The position numbers and the translations under genes are program-made. From positions 2,029,001 through 2,093,000 of the forward strand of contig CP065955.1 of NCBI GenBank assembly GCA_016126655.1: DNA of 64,000 nucleotides. The letters run 5' to 3'. The DNA comes from Aerococcaceae bacterium zg-1292. GTDB taxonomy: Bacteria; Bacillota; Bacilli; Lactobacillales; Aerococcaceae. The notes beneath the pieces are model-generated. The model saw only the letters and a program-made list of their open reading frames with translations, ran no database searches and was not told where the DNA came from. Shown piece after piece: positions 17,487-28,313 of this stretch (position 1 is its first letter; each line of letters starts with the position of its first letter).

Positions 17487-19589
17487 TTAGTCTCGAGGTA
17501 ATAAGGCTTTACGAGATAAGTTAATTCTGCCTTTATCATCAATTTCAATGACTTTAACGGTTACTTTATCGCCTAATTTAATGACATCTTCAACATTGTT
17601 CACACGACGGTGTTCCAATTCTGAGATGTGAACTAAACCTTCTTTACCAGGTAATACTTCTACAAAGGCACCAAATTTTTCAATACGCTTAACCGTACCT
17701 TCGTATGATTCTCCAACTTCAACTTCTTTAACTAACAACTCAATCATTTCGATTGCTTTCTTAATCATATCTGCATCTGAAGAAGCCACACTAACAGCAC
17801 CAGATTGGTCAATATCAATTTTAACGCCAGTTGCATCAATAATTGAATTAATCGTTTCACCACCACGACCGATAACCACTTTAATTTTTTCAGGGTCAAT
17901 CGTAATTAATTCAATCTTCGGTGCATACGGACTTAATTCTGCACGCGGTTCAGCAATTGTACTTGTTAATTCTGCTAGAATCTCAATACGTGCTTTTTGC
18001 GCTTGTTCGAGTGCTTCAACTAAGATTGCTTCTGTAATACCTTGAATTTTAATATCCATTTGTAAAGCAGTAATACCATCTTTTGTTCCGGCAACTTTAA
18101 AGTCCATATCACCTAAGTGATCTTCTAGACCTTGAATATCCGTTAAGACAGTATAATCTTCGCCTTCCATTACTAATCCCATTGCAATACCAGCTACTGG
18201 CGCTTTAATCGGCACACCAGCGTCCATTAAAGCCAATGTTCCCGCACAAATACTTGCTTGAGAGGATGAACCATTTGATTCTAATACTTCTGAAACTAAA
18301 CGAATCATATATGGGAAATCTTCCACTGATGGAATGACTTGTTTTAAGGCACGTTCACCTAAAGCGCCATGTCCAATTTCACGACGGCCTGGACTACCAA
18401 CACGACCTGTTTCGCCGACTGAGAAATTCGGGAAATTATAGTGGTGAATGAAGCGTTTCATCTCTTCTGCACCTAAACCGTCGATAATTTGGTGTTCGCC
18501 TAATGGCGCTAACGTTGCAGCAGTTAATGCTTGTGTTTGTCCCCGGGTAAATAAACCAGAACCGTGTACACGTGGTAATAAGGCTACTGATGAACTCAAT
18601 GGGCGAATTTCATCAATTTTACGTCCGTCAGGTCGAACACGTTCTTTGGTAATTAAACGACGTACTTCATCTTTTTCTAAATCATGTAAAGCAGCATTTA
18701 CATCTTTTAATAATTGTTCTTTTTCTGGATGGTCGCCTAAAACATCATCAAAATGCACTAACGCTTCTTCAATCACTGCTTCCATTGCAGCTTCACGCGC
18801 TTTTTTCTCTTCTGTTTGAATGGCTGCGACCATTTTTTCTTTATATAATGTTTTTACTTGTTGTTCTACTTCTGGGTCTAACATTGCTAGTGTCAATTCG
18901 AATTTTGGTTTGCCAATAGCAGCGACGACTTCATTTTGGAAAGCTACTAATTCTTTAATAGCTTCATGTCCAAATAATAACGCTGCTAGCATATCCGCTT
19001 CGCTAACTTCTTTAGCACTACTTTCTACCATGTTAATCGCAGTCGCTGTACCCGCTACTGTTAATTCAATATCCGATGCTTCTGCTTGTTCAACCGTTGG
19101 ATTTATCATTAATTCTCCGTTGACACGTCCCACATTGACACCTGCGATTGGTCCATCAAATGGAATATCCGAAACAGCTAATGCTAATGATGAACCTAAC
19201 ATTGCTGCCATTTCAGGTGTGCAATCTTGTTCAACAGATAATACGGTATTAGTGACTTGAATTTCGTTACGAACCCCTTCCGGGAACATTGGACGTAGCG
19301 GACGGTCGATTAAACGACTAGTTAATGTTGCTGTTTCAGACGGACGTCCTTCGCGCTTAATGAAACCTCCCGGCACTTTTCCAACTGCGTACATTTTTTC
19401 TACATAATGTACGGTCAATGGGAAGAAATCTCCTGTTGTAGGACGTTTTGAAGCAACAGCTGCTGATAAAACAACCGTATCCCCATAACGTACTAAAACT
19501 GCACCGTTTGCCTGTTTGGCTAATTCGCCGATTTCAACTGATAATGGGCGACCACCTAATGTCGTTCTAAAAATATGTTTTTCTGCCAT
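17487..19589 (-). CDS. pnp: polynucleotide phosphorylase
   Basis: 700 residues, 3' to 5' phosphorolytic exoribonuclease of the mRNA decay machinery. Two RNase PH domains are separated by the helical linker, followed by a KH domain ([16 protein letters not shown]) and an S1 domain ([33 protein letters not shown]). Length is usual. The start is the ATG at 19589 after AAGGAGT; a TTG codon immediately before is in frame but not needed. It follows rpsO, the common bacterial order, and is separated from it by a terminator-like hairpin that may be partly read through. Confidence 0.96.
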   Translation of the reverse strand: MAEKHIFRTTLGGRPLSVEIGELAKQANGAVLVRYGDTVVLSAAVASKRPTTGDFFPLTVHYVEKMYAVGKVPGGFIKREGRPSETATLTSRLIDRPLRPMFPEGVRNEIQVTNTVLSVEQDCTPEMAAMLGSSLALAVSDIPFDGPIAGVNVGRVNGELMINPTVEQAEASDIELTVAGTATAINMVESSAKEVSEADMLAALLFGHEAIKELVAFQNEVVAAIGKPKFELTLAMLDPEVEQQVKTLYKEKMVAAIQTEEKKAREAAMEAVIEEALVHFDDVLGDHPEKEQLLKDVNAALHDLEKDEVRRLITKERVRPDGRKIDEIRPLSSSVALLPRVHGSGLFTRGQTQALTAATLAPLGEHQIIDGLGAEEMKRFIHHYNFPNFSVGETGRVGSPGRREIGHGALGERALKQVIPSVEDFPYMIRLVSEVLESNGSSSQASICAGTLALMDAGVPIKAPVAGIAMGLVMEGEDYTVLTDIQGLEDHLGDMDFKVAGTKDGITALQMDIKIQGITEAILVEALEQAQKARIEILAELTSTIAEPRAELSPYAPKIELITIDPEKIKVVIGRGGETINSIIDATGVKIDIDQSGAVSVASSDADMIKKAIEMIELLVKEVEVGESYEGTVKRIEKFGAFVEVLPGKEGLVHISELEHRRVNNVEDVIKLGDKVTVKVIEIDDKGRINLSRKALLPRD

Positions 19590-19728
19590 CAATTTTTACT
19601 CCTTCTTCTATTTTTACAAAAGGCTCACTCTCAAACTGTTTACATTACTAAACAAATATCAATTCAATCCTAACGACTAAATTCATATTTGCATAGTATG
19701 AAAACATTGATTGTCTCCTTTTGCCGAT

Positions 19729-19767
19729 ATTAAAAAATTAGGAGCTGAACAATAGCCAGCCCCTAAA
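19729..19767 (-). terminator. terminator after rpsO
   Basis: On the minus strand TTAGGGGCTGG and CAGCTCCTAA pair with one G-T pair and are followed by TTTTTTAA. It lies 14 bp past rpsO and 140 bp before pnp. Confidence 0.8.
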
Positions 19768-19780
19768 TCACTTAGATGAA

Positions 19781-20050
19781 TTAACGACGTAGACCTAAGC
19801 GTTTGATAAGTTCACGGTAACGTTGAACATCTTTGTCACGTAAGTAAGCTAATAAGTTACGACGGTGACCGATTTTTTTCATAAGTCCACGGTATGAATG
19901 AAAATCTTTTTTATGCGTACGGATATGCTCGTTTAATAAGTTGATATCCTCAGTTAAAACAGCGATTTGTACTTCTGGAGAACCAGTATCGCCTTCATGA
20001 GTCGCATATTCTTTGATGATTTCATTTTTACGCTCTTTTGATAATGCCAT
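19781..20050 (-). CDS. rpsO: 30S ribosomal protein S15
   Basis: 89 residues, binds 16S rRNA in the platform of the small subunit. The whole sequence is typical ([50 protein letters not shown]). The start is the ATG at 20050 after AAGGTGG; the four codons further upstream in frame are untranslated leader. The leader of about 150 bp could hold the usual S15 autoregulatory structure, which I cannot confirm by eye. Confidence 0.97.
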   Translation of the reverse strand: MALSKERKNEIIKEYATHEGDTGSPEVQIAVLTEDINLLNEHIRTHKKDFHSYRGLMKKIGHRRNLLAYLRDKDVQRYRELIKRLGLRR

Positions 20051-20281
20051 CTTGCTTTCCACCTTTCTTTTGAAATATGCCGACTACTAAGTAAAACGTT
20101 GGTGATTCGTAAAACTGAGCAGCGGTCAAAAATTAAGCCCAATGTCGGTATTACACAGCAACAAACGACCACTATCTAATAATGTACACGAAATACACTT
20201 ATTTTTCAAGGGATTATCATGAAATACTCGAAAAAATATTACGCAATCGATTTTTGATTTTAGTAATCGAACGAGAGTCAC

Positions 20282-20612
20282 TTATAACCATTTATGATAG
20301 AAATCCTTGATAATTTTCGCCAATTCAACTGGATTATCAATATTCGCTTCATGCCCAGACTGATTCAGTGTCACTAACTCAGAATTGGGAACCAAGTGAC
20401 CTAATTCTCTCGAAGCCTTTCGGTTTACAGTATCCTTATCACCATTAATAACCAATACTTTACACTGAATATCCTTTAATCTATCTGTAAAATCTAACTC
20501 TTTGATTGAGTTCGCTATATTGATAAAATGCTCTTTAGCAAATCTCATAGACTCAAATTTTTGTTTTGGAATAAACCTAAAGATTATATTTTGAGATGTT
20601 GGTCTGCTACCT
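20282..20612 (-). pseudogene. alpha/beta hydrolase remnant (C-terminal part)
   Basis: The frame encodes only the last part of an alpha/beta hydrolase: VLVINGDKDTVN is the acid strand and SGHEANIDNPVELAKII carries the catalytic His, while the nucleophile half is missing. Reading is open in phase back to a stop near 20613 (GSRPTSQNIIFRFIPKQKFES before the Met at 20548), with no ribosome site or start in the usual place. Family proteins are about 250-280 residues, so this is a 5'-truncated relic. Confidence 0.7.
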
Positions 20613-20989
20613 TATAACTCAATAATTACTAATCTAAAACTAAATCTTATTCAAAAACACTCGATTTCTTCCATTGTTATTTCAAATAAATCGTAGGACA
20701 AGCCACTGATAAGAGTTCCTAAGGTACTTTTTGGACACATTCTAGTTTTGCACAAACATTCTCTTTCGTCATCATAAACGTGGTATAGACGAATTAAGCT
20801 GATTACTGAACATACAAAGAACACAAAACACATCAGTCTGACCACTGATGTGTTTTCGATTCATGCAAAAGCAAGTAAACCAGTTGCCGCTTAAAGAGTG
20901 CACTGAAAAAATAACGAATCAAAATTGTCACTTGTACATGCCAGAGCTATATCCGCTCCGAGAGACACTCTAGGCGCATCACACCAACT
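20613..20989. other. non-coding gap with one terminator
   Basis: About 375 bp. The open frame at 20651-20845 overlaps a terminator and has no ribosome site, so I do not call it. The perfect 13-base stem AAAACACATCAGT (20825-20837) with ACTGATGTGTTTT (20844-20856) probably ends the OatA-type gene transcript. Confidence 0.55.
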
Positions 20990-23020
20990 TTATTGTTCTC
21001 CAGCTAACGTCTCGTACAAGACATGGGCTATGAATGCTGCAAAATGATTCGCACCCTCAGGCGTGTGGTGAACACCTTCACCTTCCCAATAATATTCAGG
21101 ATGGTCAACCGCATAGGTGTACCAATCAACTTCATGAACATTTTTATATTTTTTGGCAAATTCATGAATAATTTCATTAACTTCCATTTTATGTGGCACA
21201 TCAGAGTTTGAATTAACAAAGAATATTTCTCGCTTACCAGCAGCAGCAATAAAATCTTCCATACCTTGATGGTCTAACCCAGCATTAGTCCCTAAGTTAA
21301 CTACTAATATCGGTTTCACGCTACCTTCACTAATCCACTGCTTCAATTTATCGACAGCATCCCAAATTTGCAAGTTTTTAATTCCCCATTGATTACCATT
21401 AAGGAATAAGTCCATCGCAACAGGAGCGGATACTAAGACTAATGAATCACCAAAAAATGATACAGGTAATTCAGCCGCATATAATTGTTCACGTACCGGC
21501 ACTAAGGCTGCTAAGTCCGGGTTCTTCTCAGCAATCCGGTCAAGCACTGCCTGCTGTTCAGCAGCCAACTCTGTTACTTGCGCATCCACTAAATCAACGT
21601 GCTCTTTTGATTTTTGATACTCAGCAACATAGTCATGTGCGGGGAGCGGCTCAACAAAATGGCTGGATAATTGCTTATCATAGCTCTGTAATTGATTCAA
21701 TGTTCGAGCAATATAACGCTCTGTCGGATTAGCTATTTCGTGCATGCTTGGCGAATTTTTTTGCAATTGATATTCTAAATTAAATCGCGCTAATGTCTGG
21801 TCATCACGGGAAATAATCATCCCACTCGCCACAACGACTACCATCATCAAAAAGGCAAAAGCAACTCCTTTAGCAGCATGGCTGTGCTTGACCTGTTGAA
21901 CATCTGCTTGCCAATCAAAACGTTGTCCAAATGGGATTGGATAAATACGCCGTTCAATGATTTGGTACGTCAACTCACTGAGCACAACAATCGATACCAT
22001 CATCGCAATATTTAATAGGTAAATTTGATTATCTGCCATGAAGCGTCGATACTGCAACCAAAAAACAATGACAGGATAATACCATAAATAATAAGAATAC
22101 GACCGTTGCCCTAGTAATACGAGCGGTTTAAAAGCAAGCGGTTTACGTATCATTGGCACACCCGTTGCAATGGCGAATAATACAAACATACTTAACACAG
22201 AATAAAATGGCAAACCAATATAATAGGTAATCGGCGCTTGGTCTTCGATAACAAATGGTAAATAAACAAACAACAATCCAGATGTTAAGCCGATTAAGGT
22301 ATATAGCGCCTTTTTATTTTTAACATTATAGGTTGCATTTAATATCGCTGGAATCATGTACGTCGTCATCATACCAAGTGCAAAGGATGAAAAACGCGTC
22401 GCTAAACCATAATAGACACGTGATGGGTCAGCATTCGGTTCGTATAAAAACATTAATGTACTGTGACTCAAGAAAGCAACCAGTCCCCATATAATTGCCT
22501 TAGCAGTACCTGGCAACTTCAGCCATTTCATCAAGCACGAACCGATAATACCTACAACAAACATTTGTAAATATAAACTGCTGTACCATAGATGCGTAAA
22601 AGGTGACGCTTCCGTCATTCTAGCAAAATACGACTTGTCAGCCGCTATCTGATACAAATTATTGTAAAAAAACATTCCTGAAAACAAATCACTGCGTATA
22701 TGGTACAACGCATCACGATTAAAAATAAACAGTACAACTATAATACTGCCTAACATCCAAAACATTGGAAAAAATAATCGCCCAAGTGTCGAACGAACAT
22801 ATTTTCCTAACGCACGCCAATCTTGCTCTTGGCGATTAAAGGTCACTTGTTCAATTTTTCGTGCAAAAAAGTACCCCGCAATCGCAAAAAATGTATTGAC
22901 GGTTAAAAAACCACCCGGTACTTGTTTTTGAAACATATGATAAAAAATGACTGCTAAAATTGATAATCCTTTTAGTCCATCATAACTACTGATTCGCTTT
23001 TGTCTACTCAAACCTTTCAC
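20990..23020 (-). CDS. oatA: OatA-type acyltransferase (acyltransferase 3 plus SGNH domain)
   Basis: 676 residues. The N-terminal part (about 1-400) is an acyltransferase-3 membrane domain with some ten helices; its early motif is ISSYDGLKGLSILAVIFYH. The extracellular part is an SGNH hydrolase fold with the Ser in FFGDSLVL, the Asn in VVNLGTNAGLD and the Asp/His near EGEGVHHTPEGANHF. OatA O-acetylates N-acetylmuramic acid and gives lysozyme resistance; related enzymes modify other wall polymers. The start is a GTG at 23020 with a weak ribosome site, so a few residues are uncertain. Stands alone. Confidence 0.85.
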   Translation of the reverse strand: MKGLSRQKRISSYDGLKGLSILAVIFYHMFQKQVPGGFLTVNTFFAIAGYFFARKIEQVTFNRQEQDWRALGKYVRSTLGRLFFPMFWMLGSIIVVLFIFNRDALYHIRSDLFSGMFFYNNLYQIAADKSYFARMTEASPFTHLWYSSLYLQMFVVGIIGSCLMKWLKLPGTAKAIIWGLVAFLSHSTLMFLYEPNADPSRVYYGLATRFSSFALGMMTTYMIPAILNATYNVKNKKALYTLIGLTSGLLFVYLPFVIEDQAPITYYIGLPFYSVLSMFVLFAIATGVPMIRKPLAFKPLVLLGQRSYSYYLWYYPVIVFWLQYRRFMADNQIYLLNIAMMVSIVVLSELTYQIIERRIYPIPFGQRFDWQADVQQVKHSHAAKGVAFAFLMMVVVVASGMIISRDDQTLARFNLEYQLQKNSPSMHEIANPTERYIARTLNQLQSYDKQLSSHFVEPLPAHDYVAEYQKSKEHVDLVDAQVTELAAEQQAVLDRIAEKNPDLAALVPVREQLYAAELPVSFFGDSLVLVSAPVAMDLFLNGNQWGIKNLQIWDAVDKLKQWISEGSVKPILVVNLGTNAGLDHQGMEDFIAAAGKREIFFVNSNSDVPHKMEVNEIIHEFAKKYKNVHEVDWYTYAVDHPEYYWEGEGVHHTPEGANHFAAFIAHVLYETLAGEQ

Positions 23021-23176
23021 CCATTTCTATGACGAATTCAACTAAATTCTAATCACATTATACGCTATTCTCCAACATTATTAAAGCTAATAATCGATTG
23101 AAACACTCATCTTGAACAAATATTCCTACATTTGTATCAAGGTATTACGTGTTCAATCGATTTTTCTACATCAATA

Positions 23177-25174
23177 TTATCTACTGCCATACGTTGCTTT
23201 CAATTCTAAAATAACATCCCGCAATTCAGCAGCTGCCTCAAAATTCATATTTTTAGCGTGTTGTTTCATTTCAAGTGTTAAGCGTTCCAATTCTTCTTCA
23301 CGTTGTAGACGAGATAATGCTTTAAACGTAACCAGTAGATTTTCTTGACGTTCTTCACTCTCTACATCATGCGTAATACGAATCAAATCACGTACTTCTT
23401 TCTTAACTGTCTTCGGCGTAATGCCATGCTCTTTGTTGTACGCCATTTGCACTTGACGACGTCGTTCCGTTTCTTCAATGGCACGCTGCATTGACTGTGT
23501 GATATTATCGGCATACATAATGACTCGTCCATGTTCATTACGCGCCGCACGACCGATTGTTTGGACTAATGAGCGCTCACTGCGTAAAAAGCCTTCCTTA
23601 TCAGCATCAAGTATCACTACTAAAGATACTTCAGGCACATCCAATCCCTCACGTAATAAGTTAATTCCAACTAATACATCGAAAATACCTAATCGCAAAT
23701 CACGAATAATCTCTGTTCGCTCTAATGTTTTGATATCACTATGCAAATATTTCACCTTGATATCCAATTCTTTTAAATAATCCGTTAAATCTTCCGACAT
23801 TTTTTTCGTTAAGGTCGTAACGAATACACGTTCACCACGCTCAACTCGAATATTAATTTCTTTTACTAAATCATCAATTTGTCCTTTAATTGGTCGAACT
23901 TCAACGATTGGATCGAGTAGACCGGTTGGTCGAATAATTTGTTCAACATATTGATTATCAGTATGTTCTAATTCATACGGTCCCGGTGTTGCTGAGACAT
24001 AAATAATTTGATTGACACGTTCTTCAAACTCTTCCAAACGTAAAGGACGGTTATCAATGGCACTCGGCAGACGAAAACCATAATCCACCAACATTTGTTT
24101 ACGTGCCCGGTCACCGTTATACATCCCACGTAATTGCGACATCGTAATATGCGACTCATCAACGACAATTAAATAATCATCCGGGAAGAAGTCGAGTAAT
24201 GTATACGGCGCTTCTCCTGGTAACCGTCCATCCATATGGCGCGAATAATTTTCAATACCGCTACAATATCCCATTTCTAGTAACATCTCGATATCGTAAT
24301 TGGTTCGTTGCTCCAAGCGTTGTGCTTCTAACAACTTGTTTTCACGTCGTAATTCTTCTAAACGTTCCTCTAATTCTTGACGAATACTGTCGACTGCTCG
24401 TGTCACTTGCTCTTCATTGGCCACAAAATGCGTCGCTGGATAAATCGGGTAATGGTCCATATCCCGACGAATTTCACCCGTTAATACATCCACTTCACGG
24501 ATGCGCTCAATTTCATCACCAAAAAACTCTACGCGAATGACTTCTGAATCTCGTGAAGCCATAAATATTTCGATGACATCCCCACGAACACGGAAAGTTC
24601 CCCGTTGAAAATCAATATCATTGCGGACAAATTGCATTTCTACTAGTCGATTCAACACCGCATTGCGACTAACTTCTTGACCTTTGCGCAATGACAAGAC
24701 ATGTTCACGATAATTTTCTGGGTCGACCAATCCATAAATACAAGACACTGATGCCACCACAATCACATCGCGCCGCTCTAATAAGGCAGAAGACGCAGAA
24801 TGCCGTAATTTATCAATTTCATCATTGACACTCGATTCTTTTTCAATATACGTATCTGATGCTGGTACATATGCTTCCGGTTGATAATAATCATAGTAGG
24901 AAACAAAATATTCAACCGAATTTTCAGGGAAAAATTCGAGTAACTCACTGTATAATTGTCCTGCCAATGTCTTATTATGTGCGAGTACCAGCGTCGGTTT
25001 ATTCACTTCTTGAATCACATTCGCGATTGTAAATGTTTTACCTGTTCCGGTTGCACCGAGTAATACTTGTTCTTTAGTTTGGTTGTTCAATCCCGTTACC
25101 AATGCTTGAATCGCTGTCGGCTGGTCGCCACTCGGTTGATAATGGGATTTTATATTAAATTGTTGCTGATTCAT
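23177..25174 (-). CDS. uvrB: excinuclease ABC subunit B
   Basis: 665 residues, DNA-damage-binding helicase-like subunit of nucleotide excision repair. Walker A is [10 protein letters not shown], the beta-hairpin is [21 protein letters not shown]-like, the DEAD-type box is VVDESH, motif VI is QTIGRAARN, and the C-terminal UVR motif ([22 protein letters not shown]) binds UvrC. The start is the ATG at 25174 ([19 protein letters not shown]), seven bases after AGGAGG. The frame runs open a further 52 codons, but that is translated repeat B and not part of the protein. No uvrA beside it. Confidence 0.96.
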   Translation of the reverse strand: MNQQQFNIKSHYQPSGDQPTAIQALVTGLNNQTKEQVLLGATGTGKTFTIANVIQEVNKPTLVLAHNKTLAGQLYSELLEFFPENSVEYFVSYYDYYQPEAYVPASDTYIEKESSVNDEIDKLRHSASSALLERRDVIVVASVSCIYGLVDPENYREHVLSLRKGQEVSRNAVLNRLVEMQFVRNDIDFQRGTFRVRGDVIEIFMASRDSEVIRVEFFGDEIERIREVDVLTGEIRRDMDHYPIYPATHFVANEEQVTRAVDSIRQELEERLEELRRENKLLEAQRLEQRTNYDIEMLLEMGYCSGIENYSRHMDGRLPGEAPYTLLDFFPDDYLIVVDESHITMSQLRGMYNGDRARKQMLVDYGFRLPSAIDNRPLRLEEFEERVNQIIYVSATPGPYELEHTDNQYVEQIIRPTGLLDPIVEVRPIKGQIDDLVKEINIRVERGERVFVTTLTKKMSEDLTDYLKELDIKVKYLHSDIKTLERTEIIRDLRLGIFDVLVGINLLREGLDVPEVSLVVILDADKEGFLRSERSLVQTIGRAARNEHGRVIMYADNITQSMQRAIEETERRRQVQMAYNKEHGITPKTVKKEVRDLIRITHDVESEERQENLLVTFKALSRLQREEELERLTLEMKQHAKNMNFEAAAELRDVILELKATYGSR

Positions 25175-25188
25175 ATGTATGCCTCCTA

Positions 25189-25312
25189 TTTGGGTTCGCT
25201 TGGCTTGGCTTGGCTTGACGTCCACTTCAAAAAATTCCTCTGTGCGCTTTGCGCACAACGTCACTTTTCTCCAGTGGTTCAAGCCAGAGCAGCCGCGCTC
25301 ACACGATGGATT
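25189..25312 (-). repeat. hairpin repeat copy B, single unit before uvrB
   Basis: Plus-strand pairs: GGCTTGA (25212-25218) with TCAAGCC (25279-25285); CCACT (25222-25226) with AGTGG (25273-25277); central TGTGCGC (25241-25247) with GCGCACA (25251-25257) around TTT. TTGGC is tandemly repeated at the left end. The sense strand matches uvrB and the unit ends about 5 bp before its SD. Confidence 0.92.
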
Positions 25313-25388
25313 TAACTTGACTTTGTACACCTTAATTGTACCTTTTTCAATAAACTACCGCAAATTCTATGAATTTTCTTATTTTTAG

Positions 25389-25418
25389 TTGCAAGAAAGA
25401 TTCTTTTTGATGTATAAT
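25389..25418 (+). promoter_or_regulatory. rpsT promoter
   Basis: TTGCAA (25389-25394), an 18-base spacer and TATAAT (25413-25418) lie about 60 bp ahead of rpsT. Confidence 0.6.
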
Positions 25419-25480
25419 GATGTTTGTTGACTAAGTCATTTTGACTTACACACCAATAAGATAAGAAAGAGGTGACCGAC

Positions 25481-25732
25481 ATGGCAAATAACCCATCAGC
25501 AATCAAACGTATTCGTCAAACTGCTACAAAAACTGATCGCAACCGCGCTCACATTTCTGCAATGCGTACAGCAGTTAAAAAATTCCGTTCAGCTGTAGAA
25601 TCAGGTGAAGGTGATTTACAAGAATTATACAAATTAGCAGCAAAAGAATTAGATAGCGCAGCTACTAAAGGTTTAATCCATAAAAATAAAGCTGCTCGTG
25701 ATAAGTCACGTTTAGCAAAATTAGTTAAATAA
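25481..25732 (+). CDS. rpsT: 30S ribosomal protein S20
   Basis: 83 residues, binds the 5' domain of 16S r[24 protein letters not shown] and the ending [19 protein letters not shown] are family hallmarks. The start is the ATG at 25481 after AAGAGGTGACC; an earlier in-frame start three codons up is not needed. Single-gene unit with its own promoter and terminator. Confidence 0.96.
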   Translation: MANNPSAIKRIRQTATKTDRNRAHISAMRTAVKKFRSAVESGEGDLQELYKLAAKELDSAATKGLIHKNKAARDKSRLAKLVK

Positions 25733-25741
25733 TTTATTTTC

Positions 25742-25766
25742 AAGAGTCGTTTCGACTCTTTTTTTA
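25742..25766 (+). terminator. rpsT terminator
   Basis: AAGAGTCG, a TTT loop and CGACTCTT are followed by seven T, 10 bp past the stop. Confidence 0.9.
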
Positions 25767-25848
25767 TTGGCTGTATTTAGTATTTTCACAGCCTTAGCCA
25801 AAGTCAGTGATGCCAAATACTTCATCAATTTGTATTAAACGCAAAAAA

Positions 25849-25905
25849 TGGATAGACTACCACCAGCATCCAATGTACACTGGCGTAAACTATCCAATTT
25901 TTCAG
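25849..25905 (-). terminator. terminator-like hairpin after the decayed gene
   Basis: On the minus strand AAATTGGATAG and CTATCCATTTTTT pair across a loop of about 30 bases and end in a T run, just past the stop at 25907. Confidence 0.55.
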
Positions 25906-25906
25906 C

Positions 25907-26329
25907 TTACAAATGCACCGCTTGATTAATGACATCTTTTGCCACTTCTACACACATCGTACGATTAGGATTCACCTCTTGAGAGGCGATTCCATTTTCC
26001 GCTAGCGATAAATACAGCCCTGCTTAATTATCAATCAAAGCGGTTTGTTGGTGCAATAATGTTACCATTTGGTTTAATGCTAATTGAGTCGCAGCTTCTA
26101 TTGCCAGTACTGAGCCAATTATTATTCATTATTGGTCATTTTCTCTAATAGCAATGGTAGTGAGTAATTTTAGTGCGTCCATCATTTTTTCGACAGTGGC
26201 ATTCAGATAATATGGACGAAAATGTCCACCGGCTTGAACCTGAATTCCCGGGTTTATAACGATTTCATAGGATACAATTAGTTTGTTTTCAAACAAATGT
26301 TGATATTTAGACGTTCGTAAGTAAAACAT
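25907..26329 (-). pseudogene. decayed gene with three in-frame stops, unidentified
   Basis: A single reading frame of 141 codons holds protein-like sequence (VINPGIQVQAGGHFRPYYLN, then LAIEAATQLALNQMVTLLHQ, then AGLYLSLAENGIASQEVNPN, ending VEVAKDVINQAVHL) but is broken by TAA-TGA after ENDQ at 26126-26131 and by another TAA near 26024. Because the phase never shifts, this is decay by point mutation rather than chance. I do not recognise the family. The part 26129-26329 alone could look like a 66-residue gene. Confidence 0.6.
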
Positions 26330-26534
26330 AATTTTTTATCGTTACGTTGTACTCAACACGTAATTTTTTTGATTACTGTGTTTAAGTAGTTACAGATATT
26401 GATAAATCAACATTTATTACGATGATTCTATTGATGTGTTCGAGAATTCAAGTTTGAACGACTCTTTTCATTCCGATAAGTCCATTATATTTAAAAAGTG
26501 CACAGAAAATCTGTACACTTTAAAATAATATCAA
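26330..26534. other. gap with LysM-gene terminator
   Basis: AT-rich, no gene seen. Near its end AAAGTGCACAGA (26495-26506) pairs with TCTGTACACTTT (26510-26521, one mismatch) and acts as the terminator of the LysM gene on the minus strand. Confidence 0.6.
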
Positions 26535-28022
26535 TTATTCAGCTGCAGTAGTAGTTTCGACCGCTTCAGTTGTTTCAGCAGATTCAGTCGCATTTTCCGC
26601 TTCTTTGGTACCTGTTGGGTCAGAAACAACCAGTGAACCATTAACAACAACAGTCGCTGCTGGTAAATCATTCCATTCACGCAATTCTTCAACAGTCACC
26701 TTATATTGTTCAGCAATTTTTTCTAAGGTCTCACCATTTTTCACTTCATGAATCTTAGCTTTAGGGTCGCTAACATATAACTCTTTATCAACTTCTAATT
26801 TTGAATCCTTTAATTCATTCCATTCAGTTAATTTTTCCGGTGTTGTTTTATATTGTTCCGCTAATGACTCTAATGTATCTTCCGCCGTCACTTTATGTTT
26901 CTTCGCTTCATAACCAGATTGCTTGATAATTAATTCATCGCCCTCTTTAATGACAGAATCATCTGTTAGATTATTCCAGACTTTTACATTATGCACTGTC
27001 ACACCATATTTATTGGCAATACGCCATAAATTGTCGCCTGCTACCACTTTATGACGTGCTTTAATGCCGGCTTCTTTATCTTTTTCAGCTGTTGGTGCGA
27101 TTGAATTACTATCACTTGAGTCATTGTTCTCTGATTCATTCGTATTTGCATCATTTGAACTTGTCTCAGCTGATGACGCTGTACCGGAACCACCTTTGAC
27201 AGCTAACACATCACCAATTTGTAAGAATGTACTTGACAAGCCATTCATTGCCATTAATTCATCCACTGTCATGCCATGAGCAGCTGCAATTGTAGATAAA
27301 TTATCACCAGATTTAACTGTATAAGTTGCGCCAGTTGGTGTGACCGCTGGTGTCGCTGACGGTGTGTAGGCTGGTGTTTGTGAGTATCCGCCTACTGACA
27401 ATACGTCACCAACATTCAACCAATCACTGGTTAAGCCATTCCATGCTAATAAATCAGATACAGACACGCCATAAGCTAAAGCAATGCCTGATAAAGTATC
27501 ACCCGGTGCAACAGTATGATATCCAGATGTTGTAGTCGGAGTCGTTGATGGGTAGTAATCTGTTGCCGAAGCAGCGCCATATACAGCTAAGACATCACCA
27601 ACATTTAACCAATCGCTTGATAAACCATTCCATGCCATCAAACTACCGACAGTCGTTCCATAACGTTGCGCAATCGTGTATAGCGTGTCTCCAGGTGCTA
27701 CCACATGCGTGCCCGCATTAGTCACAGGAGCTGCTGCATCAGAAGTAGTTGTTGTGCTAGATGTACTAGTAGCAGCTGAACCAGCAGCACTCGCACTTAC
27801 TGCTAAGACATCCCCTACATTAATCCAATCACTAGTTAAACCGTTCCACGCACGTAATTCTTCCACACTTACCCCGTATTTATTCGCAATTGCTAATAAA
27901 TATTCGCCACTTTGAACTGTATGTGTGCCGGTTTCTTCTTGAGCCGCCACAGTATAAGTTAGTATATTCGCTGAAGCTAATGCCACCATAGACAATGACA
28001 TTAATTTTTTATAAATTTTCAT
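26535..28022 (-). CDS. secreted protein with seven LysM modules
   Basis: 495 residues. After a signal peptide ending VAA-QE come seven LysM modules, the first four close copies (for example HTVAPGDTLSGIALAYGVSV followed by LLAWNGL) and the last three more diverged and charged. The modules are joined by Ser/Thr or acidic linkers. The C-terminus is a Thr/Glu tail. There is no catalytic domain and no LPxTG. LysM binds the GlcNAc backbone of peptidoglycan, so this is probably a wall-bound scaffold or adhesin-like protein. The start is the ATG at 28022 after GGAGGAG. Its tail resembles that of the His-rich LRR protein at 6080-7972. Confidence 0.85.
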   Translation of the reverse strand: MKIYKKLMSLSMVALASANILTYTVAAQEETGTHTVQSGEYLLAIANKYGVSVEELRAWNGLTSDWINVGDVLAVSASAAGSAATSTSSTTTTSDAAAPVTNAGTHVVAPGDTLYTIAQRYGTTVGSLMAWNGLSSDWLNVGDVLAVYGAASATDYYPSTTPTTTSGYHTVAPGDTLSGIALAYGVSVSDLLAWNGLTSDWLNVGDVLSVGGYSQTPAYTPSATPAVTPTGATYTVKSGDNLSTIAAAHGMTVDELMAMNGLSSTFLQIGDVLAVKGGSGTASSAETSSNDANTNESENNDSSDSNSIAPTAEKDKEAGIKARHKVVAGDNLWRIANKYGVTVHNVKVWNNLTDDSVIKEGDELIIKQSGYEAKKHKVTAEDTLESLAEQYKTTPEKLTEWNELKDSKLEVDKELYVSDPKAKIHEVKNGETLEKIAEQYKVTVEELREWNDLPAATVVVNGSLVVSDPTGTKEAENATESAETTEAVETTTAAE

Positions 28023-28313
28023 TTGTTTCTCCTCCAATTATCGTTGCTATTTATTCATTAATTGTTCCTTACTCATGCATTTTGACACAAGCAATAAATT
28101 CAATTCTACACTTAAATTATACCATTTTCTGGATAGTCACTCCACCTATACACTCAAATGTCACGACATCGTAATGTGAACCTTTTCTTACACCTCACTC
28201 TGTCATCATATTGTCAAAATATTGGTATTGACGAACTTCTGCGATTTTCACTATTCATGCGCTTAAAAATACGGTATAATATAAACACAAATTACTGAAA
28301 GAGAAGTGAAAAT
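28023..28313. other. divergent promoter region, LysM gene and yebC
   Basis: About 290 bp with no gene. TATAAT at 28275-28280 is a good -10 for the yebC-family gene; its -35 is poor. The LysM gene promoter must lie in the left half but I cannot fix it. Confidence 0.45.

Noticed and set aside
20651-20845. Possible 64-residue gene
   Set aside because: Its start overlaps a terminator stem, no SD is present and the sequence is not protein-like.
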